The notes under the pieces were generated by a model. It was not told the origin of the DNA and did no database searches. It saw nothing but the letters and a program-made list of their open reading frames with translations. A stretch of DNA of 64,000 nt from Haliotis asinina (taxonomy: Eukaryota; Mollusca; Gastropoda; Lepetellida; Haliotidae), in NCBI RefSeq assembly GCF_037392515.1, contig NC_090281.1, positions 46,104,645 through 46,168,644 of the forward strand. Direction: 5' to 3'. The translations under genes and the position numbers were made by a program. Each line of letters starts with the position of its first letter. The stretch's first letter is position 1. Shown one piece after another: positions 1 to 10,030 of this stretch.

Positions 1-1
1 C

Positions 2-703
2 GACTACGAGAACAAACCCTTCCCGGGGCTCGAATTTACCGTTCGGGAACTGCGGGGGTTGGATCTGACGATGCAAACCATTCGCGGACATCTCGCGAAA
101 AGCACGGCCAAAATGAGTGAGATAGACGACCACATCGCCTATGAAAGGAAAAAACTCGGTGAAACTGAGGACGAGGCTCTGAAAGCCCCCATCGAGAAAC
201 GAATACGTGATTTGGAAGAGGAAAAGAAGGTCTGGCTGGAGACAGCATCCTCCTTCAAAGAAAAGCTTCGATCCCAGGTCAGCCGTATACGGGAAACCAT
301 CAATCAAGTCCTCTACCGAGACACCACGTTAGCAGACAGGATTCGGATATTGTTCCGGGAGCAAGGGATCACCATCGCCAGCATTCTGACTGCATTGGGT
401 TTCATCATATCAACCCTGGTGGTGTCACTGGTGGGAGGAACCCCCACACCCCCCACACCTGGCGGCGGGGGAACTCCCACAGGCGGTGGTGTTAAAGACT
501 GGATAAAAAAACTCGGGGAAGGCCTAGCTAAACTGGCTGGTAAAGCCGCCGAAGCCCTTCCCGGCATCCTGGGTAGCATCGTCTCTTGGTTGTTGGGCGC
601 TCTGGCTAAAACTGCCATGTGGCTCAGTCAAAACATGTGGGCAGCCATCGTTGCCGTGGCGGGTCTGGTGTACGTAGCGGCTAAGAAATCTTTAACCAAA
701 TAA
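2..703 (+). CDS. Polinton coiled-coil/transmembrane protein, C-terminal part
   Basis: The frame is open from the left edge, so this is the C-terminal part of a larger protein and the true start is outside the window. The visible protein has a long charged alpha-helical stretch rich in E, K and R (likely coiled coil). A hydrophobic segment of about 20 residues follows (ILTALGFIISTLVVSLVGG). Next comes a Pro/Gly/Thr-rich hinge, an amphipathic Lys/Leu/Ala section and a last hydrophobic segment before a basic end (KKSLTK). I recognise this layout from proteins annotated in mollusc and cnidarian Polintons. A role in the virion or its membrane is inference. The next gene is on the other strand and overlaps its 3' end slightly. 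Confidence 0.6.
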   Translation, partial: DYENKPFPGLEFTVRELRGLDLTMQTIRGHLAKSTAKMSEIDDHIAYERKKLGETEDEALKAPIEKRIRDLEEEKKVWLETASSFKEKLRSQVSRIRETINQVLYRDTTLADRIRILFREQGITIASILTALGFIISTLVVSLVGGTPTPPTPGGGGTPTGGGVKDWIKKLGEGLAKLAGKAAEALPGILGSIVSWLLGALAKTAMWLSQNMWAAIVAVAGLVYVAAKKSLTK

Positions 704-1850
704 GTCCCAAAGTTACCCCACCAACCACCAGGGCTGTTTTATTATCAATATGCTGCTGATAGGGGGGTACCACCACATGAATATGGGTGTGTGTGGGGGG
801 CACATGAACTTTAGACTCCGGGGGTGGCGCCACTATACCCGTTTCACGTGGTGGGATGTGTGGGATATAGGGGGTGTTAATATCGGGGTTGATACCTAAC
901 TTTTGGTCCGCCGTGGCTATGACTATTTTGTTGTTATAACCCACCACTTTTTTTACTCTCAGTTGCATATCACTCGGAGCCATGTACAGCCCCACGCCAA
1001 ACACGTAATTGACTTTCGATCTGGCGTATTCTAACACGTTTTGGTAACGGTCGATGGCCCGCGGGAGATCAACTGGAGAATTGATAGCATCCTCAACGTT
1101 GGAAACGAACTGTTTCTGAGCGTCGTAAGCAGTTCCCTTACCGAGGATGTTGGAACGCGTCATCGACTGCGCACCCAACAGCGCCCACACGTACGTTCAA
1201 ATCGAGTCGTTCAAGCGTATTGTACCAGCACGAGTGAATTCTTTCGATGTTTTTGAGATCATTTTAGTCCAGGCTGTGGCTGCATCAGGATTGGTTTGCT
1301 TTATACAGCTGACATGGATCTTTTCATTCGTTGTGGGGCCTGTAAATGTATGACGGTTTGGGTTGTATGAACCATCTTTAGAACCGGCCTGATATGTTCC
1401 GGACCTGTAGAAGTACACGAGAACTATACCGAGACCATGGTTCACACCAGGAAGGCGAAAGTCTTTATTCGTTGGAATCTCAAACTCCCCACAAACACGT
1501 TCATAAGCGCGTTTATCATAGGGGTTATTCGTCATACTCCACGCTTTATCTTGGGGAAGAGGAGCACTTATTTCCTTCAATATTCGTCTCGTTTGATAAT
1601 AAATATGAAACAAAATGACCGCCTTACTCAGTTCGTCTATACCGTAGTCTGGTGTCACACCCGACCCTGTCGTCGCACACCACACAGCAAAGTTTAGTTG
1701 GTTCTGCCAAAACTGCATTGGGTTTTGATTCCAGTTTACCACCGCCTGCGCGTTATTAACGGACACGATATAGTTTTCAAAGATATTAATAAAGGTTGTT
1801 TTAAACCCCGTACTACCTTCCACCACGATTTTCAAGTGTGCTAAATCCAT
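681..1850 (-). pseudogene. Polinton major-capsid-like gene, broken
   Basis: Minus-strand coding region that starts next to the divergent palindrome and ends tail-to-tail with the membrane-protein gene. The N-terminal part contains the phrase WCATTGSGV near a region rich in aromatic and Asn residues. The C-terminal part is Pro/His-rich and ends in a hydrophobic segment. From its position beside the penton-like gene and its composition I read it as the capsid (double-jelly-roll hexon-like) gene of the element. It is not one continuous frame (about one break). Assignment to the major capsid family is by memory of related elements and is less sure than the penton call. Confidence 0.5.
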
Positions 1851-1882
1851 ATTATAATATATAATTTATATATTATAATATG
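1848..1882. promoter_or_regulatory. Near-perfect 35-bp AT palindrome between divergent starts
   Basis: The 29 bases between the minus-strand capsid start codon (1848-1850) and the plus-strand penton ATG (1880-1882) are all A/T. They read the same on both strands except at the centre. With both start codons included, the palindrome is 35 bases long and each end is an ATG. It contains TATA-like runs in both directions, so it probably acts as a bidirectional core promoter for the two virion genes. That role is inference; the symmetry is directly visible. Confidence 0.6.
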
Positions 1883-2542
1883 TACATAACACTTCCAGGA
1901 ATAACGAGCGGTGAAGCCGTTCAGCTGACGCACGCGATCGATAACACGTCAGGCCAACTCGAAGTCGCACTCTGCGATATCACCTACCTACCGCAATGGA
2001 CTAACATCAACGCCAGCAACAATAAGCTGTTTGTCAGTGGAACTCGCAGCCAGATAACTGCCGGCTACTACAGCGTGTGCTCTCTAAACGACGAGGTCTT
2101 CAAACCCCTGGGAGCCGAACTCAAGATGAACGACTCAAACGGTACAGTGGTGTTAATCAACAACGGAAGAACCTCCTTGAGGCTCGGCCGACCATTAGCG
2201 AGGATACTCGGTATGTCTCCTGACGAGATAAAACCAACAACAACCGTCACAGGCACGAAGTTACCCGACCTAGTACCGTACCGAGAGCTGTACATTCATC
2301 TCGGCCAGGTGAGCACAACGTACAACATTCAAGGAGGTCACCCTTCCACTATACTGAGAGCAGTGCCGGTGAAAACTGAGAAATACAACGACGGTAGAAC
2401 CGAGTCGTTTTCACCACGGCAGTATAAGAGATTAACCCAGGGCAACATACCTGAGCTGACAATATCGGTGTTAGATATAAATCATAATCCTGTAAATATA
2501 GGATACCTCAGCTTAACACTTCACGTCAACGTCAACATGTGA
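1880..2542 (+). CDS. Penton-like minor capsid protein of the Polinton
   Basis: A 220-residue frame opening MYITLPGITSGEAV, rich in beta-prone residues. It ends with the phrase LDINHNPVNIGYLSLTLHV, which resembles the C-terminus of Polinton minor capsid (penton) single-jelly-roll proteins. Length fits that family (about 200-250 residues). It begins at the palindrome shared with the capsid gene and ends with ATGTGA, where the next frame begins. In the virion it would form the five-fold vertices together with the hexon protein. It looks whole. Confidence 0.6.
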   Translation: MYITLPGITSGEAVQLTHAIDNTSGQLEVALCDITYLPQWTNINASNNKLFVSGTRSQITAGYYSVCSLNDEVFKPLGAELKMNDSNGTVVLINNGRTSLRLGRPLARILGMSPDEIKPTTTVTGTKLPDLVPYRELYIHLGQVSTTYNIQGGHPSTILRAVPVKTEKYNDGRTESFSPRQYKRLTQGNIPELTISVLDINHNPVNIGYLSLTLHVNVNM

Positions 2543-3069
2543 AACTAGAACAAGACCGTGACACGCGGAAAGCACTATGTAAAAAATATAATAGAGCTTT
2601 CAATATCGTGGGCGGGGCTGACACTACCCTTATGGCAACCAGCATGGGACTAGGGGCGGCAGGTGTTGGGTTGTTAGCTACCATCGTGGCTGCACCTATA
2701 GTGCTAGGTATTGAAATAACAGCTCGGGTGGCAGGGTTAGCAGGATTGGCGCTTAAGTTAGTATCACGCAGACTTAATCGTAAGGCATTGAAACACGACG
2801 AGATCAGGGTTCTGGCCGAAGCAAAGCTGAACACAGTGAGTGAGCGTATTTCCACGGCACTCTCTGATAGTAAGATCTCAGAAGAGGAGTTTCGTTCAAT
2901 CCTCTCTGAACTCAAAAAATATAACGGAATGAAACAAGATATTCGATCCAAGTCTCGTAAGTCTGCTATCAGTGAGGACGAGAAAAAAAAGTACATAGAA
3001 CAGGGGATACAAAAAGCCCAGCAAGCCTTTATTATGAACACCAAAGAGATCGTAGGCGGTTCACGTTAA
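2539..3069 (+). CDS. Small Polinton membrane protein, unknown role
   Basis: A 176-residue frame that overlaps the end of the penton gene and opens on GTG at 2539. The first ATG inside it lies about 30 codons in, so the true start is unsure. It has a Gly/Ala/Val-rich hydrophobic region of about 45 residues (two short membrane helices or one hairpin), then a Lys/Glu-rich helical C-terminal half. Similar proteins occur beside penton genes in invertebrate Polintons, in my recollection. I do not know its function; a virion membrane role is only inferred from context. Confidence 0.5.
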   Translation: MKLEQDRDTRKALCKKYNRAFNIVGGADTTLMATSMGLGAAGVGLLATIVAAPIVLGIEITARVAGLAGLALKLVSRRLNRKALKHDEIRVLAEAKLNTVSERISTALSDSKISEEEFRSILSELKKYNGMKQDIRSKSRKSAISEDEKKKYIEQGIQKAQQAFIMNTKEIVGGSR

Positions 3070-3097
3070 ACTGTTTCATTGATATAAACGTGACATA

Positions 3098-3367
3098 GGC
3101 ACAGTGTTACCTCCAACACACGTTAAGTAGTAGGGGTAATGTATCTATACCAGCCGGGGGAACACGAGGGTGATAGCCGTAAGCGGGCCACCGATCCTAT
3201 ATGGTCAGTCAAAACTTACAACATAGATAAAGTGGATATAAAAGCCGACGAACCTAACTTGTACTACTTGAGGGATGGGCCGGGTAGGGGGTTTGTAAGA
3301 GAAGAATTATTGATCGTACCGTACGGCACAGTGTTACCTCCAACACACGTTAAGTAGTAGGGGTAAT
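3098..3367. repeat. Pair of identical 43-bp direct repeats around the integrase tail
   Basis: Bases 3098-3140 and 3325-3367 are identical over 43 positions. The spacing is 227 bp, so the integrase-like fragment sits between (and partly in) the two copies. This looks like a partial duplication inside the Polinton. Confidence 0.8.
3139..3357 (+). pseudogene. Integrase C-terminal-like fragment of the Polinton
   Basis: A 72-residue frame with the phrases DPIWSVKTYNIDKV and LYYLRDGPGRGFVREELL. These resemble the small SH3-like C-terminal domain of retroviral-type integrases carried by Polintons, a beta-barrel that contacts DNA. The catalytic core is not present next to it, so this is a tail fragment or a separate small gene. 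The last 33 bases of the coding region belong to a 43-bp direct repeat also found upstream of its start. Confidence 0.4.
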
Positions 3368-3392
3368 AGTAGCAAGAACTAAGGGCCCAACC

Positions 3393-3419
3393 AAAGCCTT
3401 ATTTAGTAAATAAGGCTTT
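3393..3419. repeat. 27-bp perfect palindrome after the last Polinton gene
   Basis: Two 13-base arms around one central base form a perfect hairpin directly after the last coding piece. It may mark a transcript end or a border of the element. I saw no second copy in the window. Confidence 0.6.
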
Positions 3420-4239
3420 GTAGAGACATTTCTTGAAAGTGGTCCAGAACTGTCTTTGTATATAGTACTCAAAGCGAAGATAGAAGTTCGTAGGCTTGCG
3501 AAGATACTATCATCAGTTCCCAGACCGACTGGCAGTGTTAGCGAGAGGACAGCAAAGGAAATCAGGTGTACAATGTCACGCGAACATTAGAGTGTAATTC
3601 TTGTTCAAAAGGTTAATTGAAGATTTCTGAAGTCTGTTGTTATTTTTCAAACGTAAGCTAAGATTTTTGTTGACAGTAATTCGTGCTTTAACATACACGC
3701 TTACAGGGAACTAGATGACCTAAGACAGTCAGATGAGTGGTCAGTAGAAAATTGGACTAAGTCTTGTAACGTAGCGTATTACTCATATTTGCGACGTCAA
3801 AGACATTACACGAACATAAATGAGGTCAAGTGATCTGGTTCATGATGTTCCCAGCAACTAATGCAGGGGATCGGTGCGGTCAGGCACATAGCGCCCCGAA
3901 TACTACGTGGACGTTACACAAAAAGGAATATCACCTTTGACCTTTTCGCGAGAACTCCCGCTTCTTCATGGATCTGGGAGCTCGGCTCCGAAGTCACACA
4001 TCTTGTCAAACACTGGTTTAACTGAGTGTGTAATGTAAATGTTGCTGAATGCAACGTTAAACAACAAATAATGAAAGCATTATTTAAAAGACGCAACCAC
4101 AGTCGAAAGCAATGTTAAGATTTTACTTCCAGGAAAAGATACGTGGTGTTTACTGATTTGACAAAACCAGAATACATTCAACATATACGGGTTTGTCTCA
4201 GATGTGATATTTATTGATTCCTGCGATTCGGTATTAACA
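3420..4239. other. Non-coding spacer
   Basis: No coding frame I can support. Around 3819-3895 there is a motif (AAGTGATC, TTCCCAGCAACT, GGTGCGGTCAGG) related to the three-unit tandem repeat at 25685-25885. So this spacer probably lies at the same duplication border as that repeat. Confidence 0.4.
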
Positions 4240-5528
4240 CTCACTAACACACTTACTAATTTCAACTAGTTTCAGTACATACAAATCCAGAAATTATCAT
4301 TGTGAATACTCGAAGAACATATTTTGAAATGTGGCATTGGATCGAACGGTGATTTTGTATATAAGCAAACTTCGATCGGTCGAAATAGAAAGAGTTATAC
4401 CTTGAGATACATATGGCTTAAAATGTGAGCTGATTAGGTTGGTCCAAGCGGAGGAAAAGCAAAGCCACTTCCACATGTGCAGAATGTTCTGTTAGTATTT
4501 CATTGTTGCGTGATATCTTTATGCATTTAACTTTTCTTCATTTTGGAATCGCTTCAGATAAGGCACAGCAACACTTATCGCTGATAATGTCCTCATATCT
4601 AATTTGAATCTGCAAAGTTCTCTAAAATTTGTATTCATAATCCACAGTCGGGAAAATATGTTTCTTTTAGCTATACTAATTCTGTTTCGATTGTACATTT
4701 TAGATCTGGTCGGCAGCACCACAAATTTGAAAGAATAGTTCCGATATGATTTAGTTCTCAGCGGCATGTTTGTTTATTAAAGCTGAGAGTGGCACTGCCG
4801 ACTGGTCCGAGTTTGCAGACCACAGCAGAGGACGCTCCATTCACGTTGAAGGCAACGGATTCTGCAGATGCACCAATGAGGCTGATGATGATATCGTCAG
4901 TTACCCTCTGACGGGACATCGGAACCCACTTGTTTAACTTGCCCTGAATGAGCACCTGCTTTCTGAAATTAAAACCCACTTTTAGAAATCTGCATTACGA
5001 ATGCATCTAACATAACATAACCAGCAATAATTATGTGCATTTGTAGACTCTAATTTCAAAGTTTTAACCGATCATGGCGTAGCGGTCTTCTTTAAAGAGT
5101 TCAAAAGCCTCATTAACTCAAAATGAGATGGTAAAGCTGCACCATCTACGATTGCCATTCTTGAAAGAACCTCCGTGAAACCCACCACACAAATGTGTAG
5201 TCCTCGATAATCATGATTGTCGTGTATTCACATGGATATGACCAGGGGCGTCAATTAATTCTAAATGAAAGGAGGTTGTTCATATGCTTGTGACACAGGT
5301 GTCAGCAGCGGTGTGTTATTATTTGGGTTCATCTTCACATCCAACAGCCTAATTATCAACACAATGACAACCTACGTTCATCTAATAGTGTTTATTATTT
5401 CACACTGATCACCTTAGAACCACAGACTATATATGGGAGTAGTATTCATACATATGCACTACGTCAGAGGCTGTCTGTCAGATTGACATATATCCTAAAG
5501 ACTTCGGCACAAGGTTCCCTTAGGAATA

Positions 5529-6470
5529 ATGAACTCAACAGCCACCCCGGATACTGAAACAGATACGAATGATGGTTTATTCCCTTTAGCTATTATTTAT
5601 CTCATTGTATCCGTGCTGGTCATGTCTGCCAACGGAGTGGTCGTTCTCGTTGTCGCCAAGACAAAGGAGTTGCATTTGCCAACGTTATGGACCGTTACTT
5701 GGATGGCCGTCTTTGATTTCTTCATGGGTCTGTATATTTTGATTTTCGTCGTCCCATCTGCGTTTCTGAAACGATTTGCCTACTCTGATACAATGGTCAG
5801 CGTTGCATCTTGTATACAGACGTTTATATTAGGTCAAGCGGTCTTCAACGTTGCACTGACCGTCATTGAACGCTGCATTGCTGTGTGCTGGCCGTTGAGA
5901 TACATCCACATCGTCACGAAAAAGCGTTTTGTCAAAGGAGTGGCCATCTCGATTTTTCTAAGTATAATCCGTGTCGTTCTGATAACTGTGCCTGACGGTG
6001 ACTTCTACTTCCGTGAAGATTCTGCACTTTGTGTTGTAGACTTTGATACCTTGCCGAATCTTATGGCATCCGTGGGATTTCCTATCATCACACTAGTTAT
6101 GATCGTCATCTGTCTCGTGCTGATATTCATCAGGAAGCGAGTCGGTAAGAAACAAGTACACCCTGAAGGCGTCAACAGTCAACCAGAGACTGAGGTCAAA
6201 TTTCCCTTGATGTGTGTGATGTCAACGAGCGTTTTCTGCATTTCTTACGTTCCATTCACAATAGGTATTATTACAAACTACGTGTCCGGAAAAGACAATG
6301 TACCGACTCTCCTGGTGCGAATAATCATGACGTCACTCCTATCCAACAGCCTGTGGAATGTGTTCATCTACACCGCCACCTACCAGCCATTCAGGGAGGC
6401 GCTCTTGTATCTCTTCTGCAGGTCGTACTTCAGAAAGAAACGGCAACAAGAGCTATTTACAAGGCGTTAA
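5529..6470 (+). CDS. Intronless rhodopsin-like GPCR, copy A
   Basis: A 313-residue class-A seven-transmembrane receptor in one exon. The N-terminus is short with a possible N-glycosylation site (MNST). TM1 has SANGVVV, TM2 AVFDFFMG with the conserved Asp, and TM3 ends ERCIAV in place of DRY. TM6 has CISYVP at the usual CWxP place and TM7 SLWNVFIY in place of NPxxY. The tail is basic (RSYFRKKRQQ). The start chosen is the Met conserved in copy B. It lies antisense between exons 16 and 14 of the decayed glycosidase copy. It differs from copy B at 20 of 313 residues with no gaps or stops, so it looks functional. The ligand is unknown; the compact size and lineage-specific duplication suggest a chemosensory-type receptor, which is inference. 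Confidence 0.88.
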   Translation: MNSTATPDTETDTNDGLFPLAIIYLIVSVLVMSANGVVVLVVAKTKELHLPTLWTVTWMAVFDFFMGLYILIFVVPSAFLKRFAYSDTMVSVASCIQTFILGQAVFNVALTVIERCIAVCWPLRYIHIVTKKRFVKGVAISIFLSIIRVVLITVPDGDFYFREDSALCVVDFDTLPNLMASVGFPIITLVMIVICLVLIFIRKRVGKKQVHPEGVNSQPETEVKFPLMCVMSTSVFCISYVPFTIGIITNYVSGKDNVPTLLVRIIMTSLLSNSLWNVFIYTATYQPFREALLYLFCRSYFRKKRQQELFTRR

Positions 6471-7323
6471 ATCCACCTTAATACGACATTCCGTTGTGCT
6501 CTTATCAATTTCAACATACAATTAATTAATACACCTGGGGTTTATATTTTTCAGTTATCCCGTAAACGTAATTAATTCTTTTTTGATTCGATGCTTCAGC
6601 GTGTGTTCCAATGACCATCATGTTTCAATGTAATCCTTCTGTTGTTCGTTAAAATAATCATATTTACTCTATGTATGCGTTGGTATTTATTTTGTTACTA
6701 TTGATACTCCACCTACTCTGTATAATTCTGTCCCAAGGTCAAAAGTCTATGGTGAAATGTCACCAGTTCTTTGTAATAAAAACGTTGAGGTTCAAATCCT
6801 TTTGTTAATTGTGTCATCTCTCAACTGCGAAAACATGAATATAAATCAACAGAAGCTCCAGAAAAAATATGTATGTCTTTACCTGAGCAGGATTTGATGA
6901 GCCTATCAGTCAGACTTTCGCATAAATTATGTGGCAATGCCTTTATCCAGAACGTATGATTTCCAGACAAAAAAAGAGATAAACATGGGTTGATCTATCC
7001 CCTATGTTTATGTTTCCCATGAAAACGAATACAAGCAGTCTTTCTTTTTAACGACTGCAAGCGATGTAACAAGACAGTAAGTCCGCCCCAATCCTACGTG
7101 CTTTCATGAGCAACACTTTCATTTGGAAAGATTATTGTTGCAACACTTATCATTATGACGGAACAGGGTTTCCATATTGCATTTCAACAATAAATGTACA
7201 AAGTCTTATGAATATTGCTTGAGAGGGTGTTTTTGTATTACAATTTTCACCACCATCTTTCTACTCTCCGGTCCACACTGTCTGTAAACGTGTGCAACGG
7301 AGCAAAACACTATGTCGACTTAC
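6471..7323. other. GPCR 3' flank and pseudogene intron
   Basis: Non-coding. It aligns with the region after GPCR copy B except that the B segment at about 28763-29328, which holds glycosidase exon 15, is missing here. Nothing else recognised. Confidence 0.5.
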
Positions 7324-7647
7324 TCCTTGGAAGCCTGCAATGTCGGGCGTTATCGAGTAGTCAGCATACAGCACTGCCGCAAGAATGATACCATACTTGT
7401 TCTGTCCTCCGAAATCTGAATATGTGGACCACACCTCTCCGTCTGGTCCCTCAAAGTCTCCAAAGGCAATCTGTAACAACCACTTTTGTTACGAATCTGA
7501 CAACGGTGGAATTTCGCCTGCTAACTCTCGACATAACATGATAATTATACAACACCCCTTAAACACGAGGTGTTCGTATGACCTTGCGTGAGGGTGTCTC
7601 TACACGGACATGTTTAGGGAAGTAAGGTATCTATCATATATTTGACC

Positions 7648-7917
7648 CGTGAAGGTCCCGGGGTAGAATAGGCCTTCAGCAACCCATGCTTGCCATTAAA
7701 GACGACTATGCTTGTCGTAAGAGGCGACTAACAGGATCTGGTGGTCAGGCTCGCTGACTTGGTTCACACATGACATCGCTTCCTAATTGTGCAGATCGAT
7801 GCTCATGCTGTTGATCACTGGATTTTCTGATCCAGATTCGATTATTTACAGAACGCCGCCATATAGCTGGAATGTTGCTGGGTGCGGCGTAAAACTCACT
7901 CACTCACTTTGATATAT
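7648..7917 (+). repeat. Abundant interspersed repeat (GTAAGAGGCGACTAAC family)
   Basis: Contains the family hallmarks in order: GTGAAGGTCC, TTCAGCAACC, TGCTTGTCGTAAGAGGCGAC, GGTGGTCAGGCTCGCTGACTTGG, CAGATCGATGCTCATG, and the tail CGCCGCCATATAGCTGGAATGTTGCTG with GCGGCGTAAAACTCACTCACTCAC. A matching copy is at the same site in duplication copy B (30505-30716), so it inserted before the duplication. Confidence 0.8.
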
Positions 7918-8569
7918 TTACCTCATGATCAATGATTTCTTTGATCCGCCGACCATATCACTTATACCGACAGGACCCGTGCTGAGAGTAGCGACAACTG
8001 CATTCAGAGCTGTGTTTGGTTCTGATCCGTCTGGAAAAACCAAATGCAAAACTTCATCAGCAGCGTAACAAAGGTAAACATAGACTGCTTTCAAACACTG
8101 CCGTGTCGAACCATAACGATTTGAATCTCGTGTTATTTCGAAGTAAACGTTTTGTTCACTTTTTAGCTATGTCGAACTCGAAATTGTAACGCAGGTACCT
8201 TCCACTTCAATACAATATTTTAGACGGTATCTTTAAAGTAAAAATGCTTAAGCGTGTTTCCTCAAATTATAACCATGTAACACATTTCTATTTCTTATTT
8301 TACGAACTGAACTGTATTTAGCTTCAGTCGTATGAAACAGTGAAGAATACTTAAACAAACAGTTGTCAGTATTTCACATGTCCTTTCAGTAAAACAAAAC
8401 TAAACATCGCAGAAAGTAGTAAGAAACACAACCATATGTACATCTTGAAGTTTCACATTAATGAGTAATGTAATGATGTAAACATATTCCCTCTTGCTAA
8501 AACATTTCAACCACTGCCCATAGCTATGTTTTGCGAATTGTTCAAGGATACTTCATGAAACCCATCTTT

Positions 8570-8715
8570 CTATTAGGCAATAGGGTCGTGGGTTAGCCAA
8601 GTGCTTAAAGTGTCCCCGGTTCGATTCCCCACATGGGCACAATGTGTCCATTTGTCCCTCGCCGTGATATTGCTGGAATATTGCTAAACGCAGCGTAAAA
8701 CTAAACTCAATCAAC
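8570..8715 (+). repeat. tRNA-derived SINE in pseudogene intron
   Basis: A tRNA-like head with a Pol III B box (GGTTCGATTCC, about 8618-8628) is followed by the shared tail (GTGATATTGCTGGAATATTGC, AGCGTAAAACTAAACTCAATC). The same insertion, internally deleted, is present in copy B at 31437-31515. Confidence 0.8.
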
Positions 8716-9019
8716 ATCAGGCAGTGATTCCATACATCTAGCACGGTGATGAGTAAGCGCAATGTTGTAGTTCCAAAATTTCCAAACCAATACCCGTATG
8801 AAAGAGTACGACAGTAAATGGGAAATTAGCTAATAACTATAGCGCTGATCTGTATAGATTTGTTTTAAAAAGTTTCCTTACTGAATGGGTTGCCTGGTTG
8901 AAATGAGGTTGTCCGGAAATTGTCCTTATGCAGAGCTAAACCAATTGCCCAAGCCAAGAGTGATGTCAAGCCAGTCTTCCAGTGGTTCCAGTGTGATAGT
9001 CTCTGCTTGCCCTTGCCGC

Positions 9020-10030
9020 ATAACGGAAAATACGGTTCAGCAGAATCAAATACTCTAAGATTGTGAGCAGCTGAGACAGCAGTATACGTATACCTTCCAA
9101 CGATATTCAGTAAAAACTAAGCATATGGCGAACTCCAAGGAACTCTCATGTTACTATAACCTTAGCTAGTTGCATGTCCTTCCACAGAACGTTTTTCATT
9201 CTGTCATTAAATGCGTCAGTAAATCTCTGGTTTAATAGTCATCGTTACTGTTATGAAGTATTAAGAGGTTTATTACATGACAGTTTTCGTTACCACCTCA
9301 AGCCTACCACATGAACCTGAAGGCCAAAGGCCCAGACAGCTAATATGCTAGTCGAGGGATATGATTCGGAAAAAGAAGCTGTCATATCATAACCCATTTT
9401 ACTACATGCTGGGATTTCATTAAATTATAATGTCGTCTAACTCCGAAATATCTTCACCAAGACTACACCTCATAATCACACCATTTCATGATGGACAACA
9501 ACTCGAGCAGACGACATAATGCAAGTAACTAAAATACATTAGGCTAAAATAAACTGGAAACGACAGTGATTTGAGCGTTTACATGTATTCTGTATGTTCC
9601 AGTTTACTAGCCGGGAATACGGTTATGTGGCGGAAATGCATTTTCGGCCCGGATGGTCAGTGTGTGTGGTTTTATAGAGTGTAAGATATTGTCCTCGATC
9701 TTTCTTAACTTTTTGAATAAAATATCTTAAAACTAAACACAAACATCGAAAGCATACCTCTGTACATTTCGTAAAGAGAGATACGTTTGCCATGAAGAGG
9801 AATTGATCGAAGGTTACTTTTGACCCTCTGGAAATGGCCAAACATTAGCCTCCATTTCCATAAAACTCGGAAAACACACAAGACTTCTTTACACATATAG
9901 CCGAGAATTTATATTATCTGCAAGTTTTAGAAAGGTAAAAATGTGGGTAGCATCTTTGAGTACCTCCCGAAAATGGTGTGTTCCATGCACAGTTCTTATC
10001 TTAATGTTTTGTTTTCACTGAATGACACTA
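9020..10030. other. Pseudogene intron, nothing recognised
   Basis: The intron between exons 11 and 10 of the decayed glycosidase, collinear with 31830-32786 of copy B. No coding frame or named repeat is visible. Confidence 0.4.

Larger units (their letters stand above)
1..3420. mobile_element. Polinton/Maverick-type virus-like element, right-hand part
   Basis: A compact block of non-host genes with almost no spacing on both strands: a coiled-coil plus membrane protein, a capsid-like gene on the minus strand, a penton-like jelly-roll protein, a second small membrane protein and an integrase-tail-like fragment. This gene set is known from metazoan Polintons (adintovirus-like elements). The left part, where DNA polymerase B, ATPase and protease would be expected, lies outside the window. 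I found no terminal inverted repeat, so the right end is set just after the last coding piece and a palindrome. The element is broken, with about one break in the capsid gene and only a tail of the integrase. The other visible frames look whole. Long open frames suggest a fairly recent insertion. Confidence 0.75.

Noticed and set aside
1041-1697. Plus-strand frames opposite the Polinton capsid-like gene
   Set aside because: Antisense shadows without domains.
6212-6481. Second plus-strand frame inside the GPCR (and its twin at 27948-28217)
   Set aside because: A frame shadow of the receptor; it is conserved only because the receptor sequence is conserved.
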